From Xenorhabdus nematophila ATCC 19061 (GTDB lineage Bacteria; Pseudomonadota; Gammaproteobacteria; Enterobacterales; Enterobacteriaceae): DNA of 64,000 nucleotides. The notes below the pieces were generated by a model. That model did not search any database. It saw nothing but the letters and a program-made list of their open reading frames with translations, and was not told the origin of the DNA. Shown piece by piece: positions 26,005-33,199 of this stretch. The stretch covers positions 1,626,005 through 1,690,004 of the forward strand of contig NC_014228.1 in assembly GCF_000252955.1 (NCBI RefSeq). Direction: 5' to 3'. How positions within the stretch are numbered: the stretch's first letter is position 1; each line of letters starts with the position of its first letter. Made by a program: the position numbers and the translations under genes.

Positions 26005-28917
26005 GTGACTGATGCTGAACGAGGCTGTTGCGACAGTACAACTCGTTCAAGTACCACGCGCTTAGGATTTGCTTTGCTGTTAAAAACCTACCAACGGTTG
26101 GGCTATTTCGTCACTTCAGAGCAAGTACCCAATGCCATTGTCGAACATGTTGCCATCAGTATCGGCGAAACCTATGATCGAGAAAATTTACAGCAGTATG
26201 ACGTTTCGCAAGCCAGACGTAAGCATTTATCGGTGGTGCGACAATTTCTTGAGGTCAAGCCATTCGGAGATGATGGTAAAGTTTTGATGCGGCAAACTTT
26301 TGCTGAAGCGGCATTGATCAGGGAAGATGTCATCGACATTATCAATATCGGCATTGAAACGTTGGTACGCCATCGTTACGAATTACCGGCGTTTGACACT
26401 CTGGTACGCAGAGCACGTGCTGAACGTGTTGCCGCTAATCTGGCGCTACATATGTCTATTCATGATGCGCTTGGCGATACAGGTCGACTATTTCTCGACA
26501 AGCTATTTATTGTTGGTGACGATCCCCGACGCGTAAGTCTTTGGAACGATGTTAAGCAGGATACTGCCAAGCCGACAGTAAATGGCATGCGTATTTTACT
26601 TGAGCGTTATGACCAACTAACCGAGCTGGCCTATCATACTCATCTGCTAAAACCCTTACCCGTCGTCAAAATTAAACAATGGGCACTTGAAGGTAACAGC
26701 CTTGATGCCCCCAGCATGGTCGATATGGCCGCGCCCAAACGCTACTCAGTTACTTTAGCTTTGATTCGACAACGCTTGGCAATTGTGACCGATGATCTCT
26801 GTAATATCTTTTGCAAGCAGATGGGCCGAACTTTACGGAGCGCAGAAGAAGCTCTGGAAAAATATCTGGCAGACAATCAAGAAAAAACAGATGAAATCTT
26901 GCGCCGTTTCGCGGCGCTGGAGGCACTCTTAAAATCGAGTCAGTCAGCAGACGAACAGTTAAAGGGAGTACGCCAAACTGTCACGGCACGCCCAGATTTA
27001 TGCGAGTTCTCTCGCTTGCATGTAGAATATGGTGGTAAAAACGAGTGTCGTTTTATTTTGAAATTCTTCAAACCACGACGATCAGAGATGCTGCGGATTT
27101 TGAGGAAGTTAACGCTCAAATCTACCAGTCAGGATGTTAGTTTTGAGCGATCACTAGATTTTATGCTGGAAAACAGTCAACGACAAAACGAGTGGATGAC
27201 ACTCAAGGGCAAAGGCGAAACAGTATTAACTTCAGACGATCTAGTCTGGATCCCTGAGAAATGGTGGAAACTGGTCACAGGAGAAGCCAGGCGCGATATT
27301 GCTCTAACCCGAATCAACCACCGCCAATTCGAAGCATGTGTATGTTTGCAAATGGTTCGGGAATTGAAGTCCGGTGACCTCTGTGTGCTGGGTAGCGATG
27401 CCTATTCAGACTACAGGGACGAACTGGTGCCCATGAACGAATGTGAACATACACGCTCCGACTACGGCGAAAAAGTGGGCTTGCCGGTCGAGAGTGTTGA
27501 ATTTATCAAGCATATTCGCGCCATGTTGACAGGGGTAGCGCAGCAAACGGACAAATCCTACCTGGATAATCCTTATTTCAAGATCATTGATGGCAGACCA
27601 AAGTTGAGTCGCCAAGATAAAAAAGAAAAACCGCCTGGATTTAAGCAGTTCGACGACTCATTACGACGTAAGCTCGATAACTTGGGCCTTTCACTTCTGG
27701 ATGTACTGACCGATACCATGCAATGGATTGGGTGGGGTAAACATTTTGGCCCGTTGAGTGGGCATCAAGGAAAGTTACAAGACGAAGATCGACGTAAAAT
27801 TTTAACAGTATTTGCCTATGGTACTGGCTTGGGGCCGACGCAAATCGCCAAAAATATTGCCGACGTCAGTGCGCGTCAGGTGTCATTCGTCGATCAGCGT
27901 CAGATCACGACTGAAAAACTAGAGGCGGCTATTTGTTCTACGATCAATGGATACAATCAATTTCAATTACCGCGTTATTGGGGAGATACGAAACGCGCAG
28001 CGGCAGACGGTACACAGTGGAACCTGTATGAAAATAATCTGCTGTCGGAAAAGCATATTCGTTACGGTGGTTATGGAGGCATTGCTTACTACCATGTTAG
28101 CGACACCTATATCGCGCTGTTCTCGCATTTTATTCCCTGCGGCATATGGGAAGCTGTGTATATCTTGGATGGATTAATCAAGAACAAGTCTGATATCCAG
28201 CCCGATACGGTGCATGGCGACACTCAGGCGCAAAGCGCGCCCGTGTATGGCTTAGCATTTTTGCTAGGCATCAAAGTAATGCCACGTATTCGCAACTGGA
28301 AAGATTTGAAATGGTTCCGTCCAACAGCCGACGAAGTGTATCAACACATCGATGACCTGTTCACCAAAGATGCAATAGATTGGGACGTGATTGCCTGCCA
28401 TCTACCTGACATGTTTCAAGTGGCACAATCCATTCGCGCCGGTCGCATTTCACCATCAACCATCCTACGTAAACTCGGTACTGCTAGCCGGAAAAATAAG
28501 CTGTACTTCGCTTTTCGTGAGTTGGGGCGTGTTGTCCGCACAATGTTTCTACTGGAATATATTAGTGACGATGCGTTACGGCAAGTCATCCAGGCGGCAC
28601 AAAACAAGTGCGAAGGTTTTAATAATTTTTCACAGTGGGCTTATTTCGGATCGGATAAAATTGAGGAAAATGTGCGCGAAGATCAGTTGAAAATCATCAA
28701 ATACAATCATCTGATTGCCAACCTAATGATCTTCCACAACTGCCACACGATGACGCTGGCGTTCAAAGAATTGGAAGCTGAGGGTCTGAAGTTAACGCCT
28801 GAGTTAGCTGGTGCGTTCAGCCCGTACAGAACACATCACACCAATCGTTTTGGTATGTATGAGCTACGGGAGCGAGATTTGGATCCGATTGACTACGGTG
28901 TGACGTTTCAAATGTAA
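26005..28917 (+). CDS. tnpA: Tn3-family transposase TnpA (N-terminus probably frameshifted)
   Basis: 970 residues from a GTG at 26005. The DUF4158-like N-region begins TDAERGCCDSTTRSSTTRLG and continues FALLLKTYQRLGYFV. The C-terminal DDE domain has AAADGTQWNLYENN (first Asp), VHGDTQAQSAPVYGL (second Asp) and FRELGRVVRTMFLLEYI (Glu). It performs replicative transposition. The start looks truncated: another frame opens at the ATG at 25941 (MIQLIPDSKADWPKQNWSI) and stops at about 26010, and joining it by a one-base shift near 26000 would give a more usual Tn3 N-terminus. The core is intact; the start is uncertain. Confidence 0.88.
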   Translation: MTDAERGCCDSTTRSSTTRLGFALLLKTYQRLGYFVTSEQVPNAIVEHVAISIGETYDRENLQQYDVSQARRKHLSVVRQFLEVKPFGDDGKVLMRQTFAEAALIREDVIDIINIGIETLVRHRYELPAFDTLVRRARAERVAANLALHMSIHDALGDTGRLFLDKLFIVGDDPRRVSLWNDVKQDTAKPTVNGMRILLERYDQLTELAYHTHLLKPLPVVKIKQWALEGNSLDAPSMVDMAAPKRYSVTLALIRQRLAIVTDDLCNIFCKQMGRTLRSAEEALEKYLADNQEKTDEILRRFAALEALLKSSQSADEQLKGVRQTVTARPDLCEFSRLHVEYGGKNECRFILKFFKPRRSEMLRILRKLTLKSTSQDVSFERSLDFMLENSQRQNEWMTLKGKGETVLTSDDLVWIPEKWWKLVTGEARRDIALTRINHRQFEACVCLQMVRELKSGDLCVLGSDAYSDYRDELVPMNECEHTRSDYGEKVGLPVESVEFIKHIRAMLTGVAQQTDKSYLDNPYFKIIDGRPKLSRQDKKEKPPGFKQFDDSLRRKLDNLGLSLLDVLTDTMQWIGWGKHFGPLSGHQGKLQDEDRRKILTVFAYGTGLGPTQIAKNIADVSARQVSFVDQRQITTEKLEAAICSTINGYNQFQLPRYWGDTKRAAADGTQWNLYENNLLSEKHIRYGGYGGIAYYHVSDTYIALFSHFIPCGIWEAVYILDGLIKNKSDIQPDTVHGDTQAQSAPVYGLAFLLGIKVMPRIRNWKDLKWFRPTADEVYQHIDDLFTKDAIDWDVIACHLPDMFQVAQSIRAGRISPSTILRKLGTASRKNKLYFAFRELGRVVRTMFLLEYISDDALRQVIQAAQNKCEGFNNFSQWAYFGSDKIEENVREDQLKIIKYNHLIANLMIFHNCHTMTLAFKELEAEGLKLTPELAGAFSPYRTHHTNRFGMYELRERDLDPIDYGVTFQM

Positions 28918-28929
28918 CGAAATTAGGGA

Positions 28930-28965
28930 TGTTACTCATTTACGCAGGAATCCTTACGGTACCCC
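28930..28965. repeat. Right terminal inverted repeat of the Tn3-family transposon
   Basis: 36 bp, exact reverse complement of 20449-20484. It starts 12 bp after the tnpA stop, the usual Tn3 layout. Confidence 0.95.
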
Positions 28966-28980
28966 TTTCTGAGGGGTTTT
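28961..28980 (+). terminator. Hairpin formed across the transposon right junction
   Basis: ACCCCT (28961-28966) pairs with AGGGGT (28972-28977), then TTTTAT. Five of the left-arm bases belong to the inverted repeat and the right arm is flanking DNA, so the terminator exists only at this insertion point. Confidence 0.5.
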
Positions 28981-29002
28981 ATCAGTCATTTTTCTCTCCG
29001 GA

Positions 29003-29194
29003 TTAGTCGTTATGTTCAAGGGTGGTTGGAACATCTTGCGGGACGTAAAACAGCTCTTCCCTCAGGATGACATCGGTGTTCCACTGACTGCCATCACTGC
29101 CTACGACCTCAGTGCGCTGTGCCTCGGTGGCAATGCGCATCAGACCTATGTCCAATTGAGTGACAGGCAGGTGGCCTAATGTCAACATCTGCAT
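29003..29194 (-). CDS. Unrecognised short frame, probably a gene fragment
   Basis: 63 codons from the ATG at 29194 (MQMLTLGHLPVTQLDIGLMR) to a stop at 29003 (ending PQDVPTTLEHND). The frame is open about 16 codons further upstream with plausible residues (CHCPAYNP), suggesting loss of the true 5' end. Composition looks protein-like but I do not recognise the family. It lies between two Tn3-family ends, in DNA that may be the remnant of an older element. Confidence 0.4.
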   Translation of the reverse strand: MQMLTLGHLPVTQLDIGLMRIATEAQRTEVVGSDGSQWNTDVILREELFYVPQDVPTTLEHND

Positions 29195-29413
29195 GGGGTT
29201 GTAAGCCGGACAATGGCATTCGGTTAAGATCTTGCCGGCGCATCAAAAGAATTCCATCGTGTTCGGGGTTTCATCGATTTTCGTGGATAGTGTCGTCCTG
29301 GTCTCACCCGTTGGGTCATCTTTGTTACCTACTTGTGAAGTAGGTAATAAAATAATTTAAAATGCTTTTTTAACCTACTTTGAATGATCAGAGGGAGGTG
29401 TTTGACAATATTA
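29195..29413. other. Non-coding gap with an inverted repeat
   Basis: No gene seen. TTACCTACTT (29325-29334) and AAGTAGGTAA (29338-29347) are perfect 10-bp arms around GTG, and a third AACCTACTT lies at 29372-29380. The symmetry looks like an operator, but no gene with a start next to it remains. Confidence 0.4.
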
Positions 29414-29451
29414 GGGGGTTTGCGCCCAATTCAGCGAAAAGTTCCATAATG
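29414..29451. repeat. 38-bp end of a second Tn3-like transposon
   Basis: A 38-bp stretch beginning GGGGGTTTGCGCCCAATTC and ending at 29451 has the length and G-rich outer end of a Tn3-family terminal repeat. It lies 41 bp beyond the stop of the truncated transposase at 29493, the position expected for the tnpA-proximal end. Its partner end was not found in the window. Confidence 0.65.
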
Positions 29452-29492
29452 TTAAAATTATCCAGTTATTTCAATGCATTGAATGAAAATAA

Positions 29493-31052
29493 TCAGCCTA
29501 CTTTCTCGTAAGCATCATACTCATCACTATCATCCATTTTTGATTCGAGCAGCGGGTCTACATTTTCTAGTAAACTGTCAAGACTGAAGGTGTCACTTTG
29601 TTCTGCGAAAATGTAGTTCCCTGCCAACTGGATATGGCTCCAAGCCACTGGGGAGAGATTGGCCAGTATTTCAATTGCCTCGCTGTTACCTTGTTTTTCA
29701 AATCGTTCTACCAGTCCGGATAACAAGGTTGAATTGTAGTAGATAATGCAATTGGCGATCAGGCGGGCACAATCGTTCCATTGTTCAACCTGATAATCAT
29801 TTCCGCCCCGAAACTGATTGCCATTAACAGATGCGATGGCTCTTCTGAGTTGATGATAGGCTTCTCCCCGATTCAATGCTTGTTGCACAAACTGCCTCAG
29901 CGTTTTGTTATCAACATACTCCAACAGATAAAGACACTTAATCAACCGGTCGTATTCATGAAGGGCTAACAAGGTTCGGTTATTTCGCTTGTTATTGGAC
30001 AACTTTTTGACAACGGTACTTTGCTGGGTCACTTTACGGCTGAGTGAACAGATAATGTGCTGAATATTTCCCCATTCCTGCTCGATTAATTTACGTTTGA
30101 TGGGCTTTTTCAGGCTGATAGTCATATCAGTGCCTGCATTGACCTCAAATTGTTCAGCAAAAGCCTGTTTAAACCGGGCATAACGGGGCGAGAACTGATA
30201 ACCGAACAGATCCAAAATAGCAAAATTGACATTATTGATACCATGCGTATCCGTTGTCAGCGATTTTGGCTGAATATCACTGCTGTTGTTGTACAGTAAA
30301 TCAAAGGCATAGTGCCCTTCATATTCATTCGGTGAAATTACGGTTGTTTTGATTGGAACATGATTGGAGACCAATGTCATTGCAGAAACACCTTTCCCCT
30401 TGCGGAAATATTTCACCGAGAATCTGGCTTTAAACGTATTGATGCGACAGGCATATTTCTGACCATCGATACTGCCGAAGGGCGATGATTCGTTGAGGGT
30501 GTAGTACCTGAAAACCGGCAGGCGGGCTATTCCATTAGAGATGAGGTCATTGGCTGCACTAATCGTTTCAGGCCGGACAAATGCATCGTTGACACCCCGC
30601 AAAACGCCAATGCTGCGATCTGAAATCGCCGCTATACGGTGAAGGCCATAATTAGTGCCATTGCCAAAAATGCAGGCGATTAAGTCATCTGCTTCGGCTT
30701 TAGTACACCGTTTTCGGGTGGCTATGCCTTTAAAAGCTCCAAGGAATCCCGTTTTACGATTGACATGATTCATAATCTCAATAATTCCCATGTGCCTGAT
30801 CTGACTATAAATCGGGTTATCAATGTCATCGCGCCAACGTTGGTTAGCTAACGTCCACGCGAGCTGGTTTGAGCGAGGCTGTAATTTGACAAATTCATTG
30901 GTGTCGCCAGTGAATGCTTTGAAGGTTTGGACCGGTTCGTCACAACGCTCCGGAGGAACTGCTACAACGTGAAAGCGGCCACCGATATCAATCCCCGCCG
31001 CATTAGGGTTGATGACGGGAAGCGATTGGGATTTTGGTTTTAATTTCGACAT
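29493..31052 (-). pseudogene. Chimeric transposase: IS110 N-terminus fused to Tn3-family TnpA C-terminal half
   Basis: An open 519-codon frame with no stop. Residues 1-50 (MSKLKPKSQSLPVINPNAAG, IDIGGRFHVVAVPPE) are the RuvC-like start of an IS110-family transposase, including the first acidic residue in GIDIG. From about residue 51 the sequence switches to a Tn3-family TnpA (LQPRSNQLAWTLANQRWRDD), retaining SIDGQKYACRINTF, LTTDTHGINNVNF and the Glu-containing HEYDRLIKCLYLLEYV. The Tn3 part lacks roughly the first half of TnpA and the IS110 part lacks most of its catalytic region, so neither is likely functional. The joint lies near 30902. Confidence 0.82.
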
Positions 31053-31210
31053 GATGACCTCGACTTAATGGTGAATACCGGATGGGGAACTCGGATTAAT
31101 CACTTTCCTAAACGGGGTCTATGCCACCAACATCGGGTCCGCAGCTTTCCCTGGGTCAGGTTTTTTGACGGGATTTATGTCTCCAAAAGGCGTACGACCA
31201 CTATCCGGTT
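31053..31210 (-). mobile_element. 5' non-coding end of an IS110-family element
   Basis: This is the DNA directly upstream of the IS110-type start codon at 31052. In IS110-group elements the long 5' non-coding end encodes the bridge RNA that pairs with target and donor. The 158 bp contain no frame and several short complementary segments. It is assigned by position next to the IS110 head; limits are approximate. Confidence 0.5.
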
Positions 31211-31241
31211 AATTAGAGTATAGATCGTTATGTGTTTCTAG

Positions 31242-31457
31242 TCAGATGGGGGATGTTGTGACATGTAGGCAGTTTTTTAGTATTTCATTTTCCATTTCAA
31301 TACATTGTATTTTTTTCTTCAGTTCCCGTATTTCAATCCGCTCCGGGGTAATGGGAGACGCTTTGGGGATTTTTCTCTGCCGTTCATCACGCAACTGTTT
31401 CACCCAGCGAGTCATGGTCGACAGGCCAATATTCATCGCTTTTGCGGTATCAGCCAT
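31242..31457 (-). pseudogene. IS3-family OrfA fragment
   Basis: 71 codons: [20 protein letters not shown] (second part of the HTH), [20 protein letters not shown] and the leucine-zipper-like [17 protein letters not shown]. This is the middle of IS3-family OrfA. The first about 30 residues are missing and the end ([10 protein letters not shown]) departs from the family after NEILK at an AAAAAAC run, so the tail is out of frame. No OrfB is seen. Confidence 0.8.
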
Positions 31458-31470
31458 CGTGTAATGAACA

Positions 31471-31540
31471 ACCCCGCCGCAAGCAGCGGGGTATCAAAAC
31501 CAATAGTCAACTACAGGGTAGTTCGCCCCAAGGGGCGGGG
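31471..31540. repeat. Pair of GC-rich hairpins beside the ABC-F gene
   Basis: ACCCCGC (31471-31477) pairs with GCGGGGT (31486-31492), and CGCCCC/GGGGCG meet at 31524-31537. These strongly GC-rich imperfect palindromes stand out from the surrounding sequence and resemble ends of IS200/IS605-like or REP-type elements, or a terminator block at the 3' end of the biosynthetic operon. No transposase is attached. Confidence 0.45.
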
Positions 31541-31550
31541 AATATAACCC

Positions 31551-33140
31551 TCAGAGATTTAAACATAAATAATTCATATCTCCAATTTTCTCGATGAATT
31601 TAATATCATGAGAAACCAGTAAGATAGCACCCTTATAATTGCGTAATGCTTGTTGTAGCAGTTCACGCGATTCGATATCTAAATGATTGTCTGGTTCATC
31701 CAATATTAAAAGTGAAGGCGCGCTGGGTCCACAAAATAGGCAAGCTAAAGCAATTTTTAATTGCTCCCCACCACTCAATGTTGAAACAGGCTTCAACACG
31801 ATGTCACTATGGATTCTTAATTGAGCTAAACGTGTACGATAGAGATTTTCTGTCCATCCCGGTGCTTGATGCTGAAAATTCTGTAAAGCTGAAAGTTCTT
31901 TGTCCAAGAAGGAAAAGTGTTGATCCATCAGACGATGAGAGCGGGTCACCGTGCACTCTCCAGTGACTGGCTTGATTAAGCCAGCCATGACTTTTAATAA
32001 AGTAGATTTCCCACTGCCATTGTCTCCCAAAATAGCTAACCGCTCACCACTGTTTAATACCAGGTTCACTGGTGTCAATGTACCAAACGGTAACACAACA
32101 TTACGTAGATAAAGCAGAGGATTTGTTGCTCTTTCAGGCATTGACGCAACAATGACTAATGGTTCGATAATTTCCAACTTATCCTTAGCCTGCATAGCAT
32201 TAACGGCCGCTCTTTGTATTCTCTCATCATACAATTTCGCATTTCTAGATTGGGTCGCCTCAGAACGTCCTTGTTCTCGATCAAGAATGATTTTGCTCTG
32301 ATTTGCGTTTGAACGTCGTGACTTTCCCTGATTTTGGCGCTTTTCAGCTTTTTCTCGCATTTTCTGTTTGTCGCGTTGTACCTGTTGCAAATATTTTTTT
32401 GATAATTCAGTCTCTCTCTGTATCCCTAAACGCAACTGTTCCCGACTTTCGAGCCAAGATTGCCAACCTCCCTGACTATGTTCAATCCCGATGCTGTTTA
32501 GTTCGTAAATTGATGATACTTTTTCCAGTAAATAAGTATCATGAGTAACAAGCAGACTTCCTCCGTTAAATGCAGATAGCCACTGTGCCAACCAAATACG
32601 TCCGTTTCTATCCAAATGATTACTTGGTTCATCCAGAACAATAAAATCATACCCTTGCTTCTTAAGTGCCAATAATCGTAATCTAGTTTGCTCCCCACCA
32701 CTGAGAGAAACGAAAGCACGATCCAGTACATCAGAAGATAATCCCCCCTCTTCCAAAAATACTTTTGTTTCTGATTCCCAATTCCATTGGCCTTCCATGA
32801 AATTGAAGTCGTCTGGTGTTCCTTTCCCTATCAGGATTCGTTCATTAACCTGCCGGATAATATTTATCCCTAATACATCGGCACCCGTTCCCGGTAACTG
32901 AGCTTCCTTCTGGGAAAGATAACCTACATCACAAAAGCGATGAACATAACCTTCAGACGGCATCATTTTTCCGGCCAATATTGCAGCAAGACAAGATTTA
33001 CCAATACCGTTGCGACCTACCAATGCTTGCTGGCCAGTCGTCAAAAACATATTGACTCCTGAAAATAATGGAACAGACTCTCCAGGAAACTGTAAGGTGA
33101 GATGTTTCGCCTCAATTAATACGGAGTCAGTATTCTGCAT
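31551..33140 (-). CDS. ABC-F family ATPase, possible self-resistance factor
   Basis: 529 residues, two ABC ATPase domains and no membrane segment. Domain 1: Walker A GRNGIGKSC, signature SLSGGEQTRLR, Walker B FIVLDEPSNHLD. A charged linker follows (about residues 235-300, rich in Lys/Arg/Gln, e.g. KKYLQQVQRDKQKMREKAEK). Domain 2: GDNGSGKSTLL, TLSGGEQLKIA, LLILDEPDNHLD. ABC-F proteins act on the ribosome, and a subset protect it from antibiotics. The start has a perfect AAGGAGG Shine-Dalgarno, and the gene is the last of the operon, 59 bp after the PKS. Protection of the producer is inferred from context; a housekeeping-like translation factor is the alternative. Confidence 0.85.
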   Translation of the reverse strand: MQNTDSVLIEAKHLTLQFPGESVPLFSGVNMFLTTGQQALVGRNGIGKSCLAAILAGKMMPSEGYVHRFCDVGYLSQKEAQLPGTGADVLGINIIRQVNERILIGKGTPDDFNFMEGQWNWESETKVFLEEGGLSSDVLDRAFVSLSGGEQTRLRLLALKKQGYDFIVLDEPSNHLDRNGRIWLAQWLSAFNGGSLLVTHDTYLLEKVSSIYELNSIGIEHSQGGWQSWLESREQLRLGIQRETELSKKYLQQVQRDKQKMREKAEKRQNQGKSRRSNANQSKIILDREQGRSEATQSRNAKLYDERIQRAAVNAMQAKDKLEIIEPLVIVASMPERATNPLLYLRNVVLPFGTLTPVNLVLNSGERLAILGDNGSGKSTLLKVMAGLIKPVTGECTVTRSHRLMDQHFSFLDKELSALQNFQHQAPGWTENLYRTRLAQLRIHSDIVLKPVSTLSGGEQLKIALACLFCGPSAPSLLILDEPDNHLDIESRELLQQALRNYKGAILLVSHDIKFIEKIGDMNYLCLNL

Positions 33141-33199
33141 TAGGCCTCCTTGATGTATAAATAATCATTATTTTAGAGAATTCTTGCCCTATTTTTGAT

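Larger units (their letters stand above)
20449..28965. mobile_element. Tn3-family transposon carrying a Gabija-type defence pair
   Basis: 8517 bp bounded by perfect 36-bp inverted repeats starting GGGGTACCGTAAGG at 20449 and ending at 28965. Internal order: gajB and gajA (minus), resolvase tnpR (minus), a res-like intergenic region, transposase tnpA (plus) ending 12 bp from the right repeat. Divergent tnpR/tnpA with res between them is Tn3 architecture, and the defence genes occupy the cargo space between tnpR and the left end. The 5-bp flanks (CAATT left, TTTCT right) do not match, so no target duplication is seen. An 879-bp IS5 copy interrupts gajA. Confidence 0.9.

Noticed and set aside
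20449..28965. CRISPR-like array suggested by repeated 35-bp units
   Set aside because: There are only two copies, inverted and 8.4 kb apart; they are transposon ends.
31242..31464. Plus-strand small ORFs overlapping the IS3 fragment
   Set aside because: Their translations have no family resemblance, whereas the minus strand reads as OrfA.
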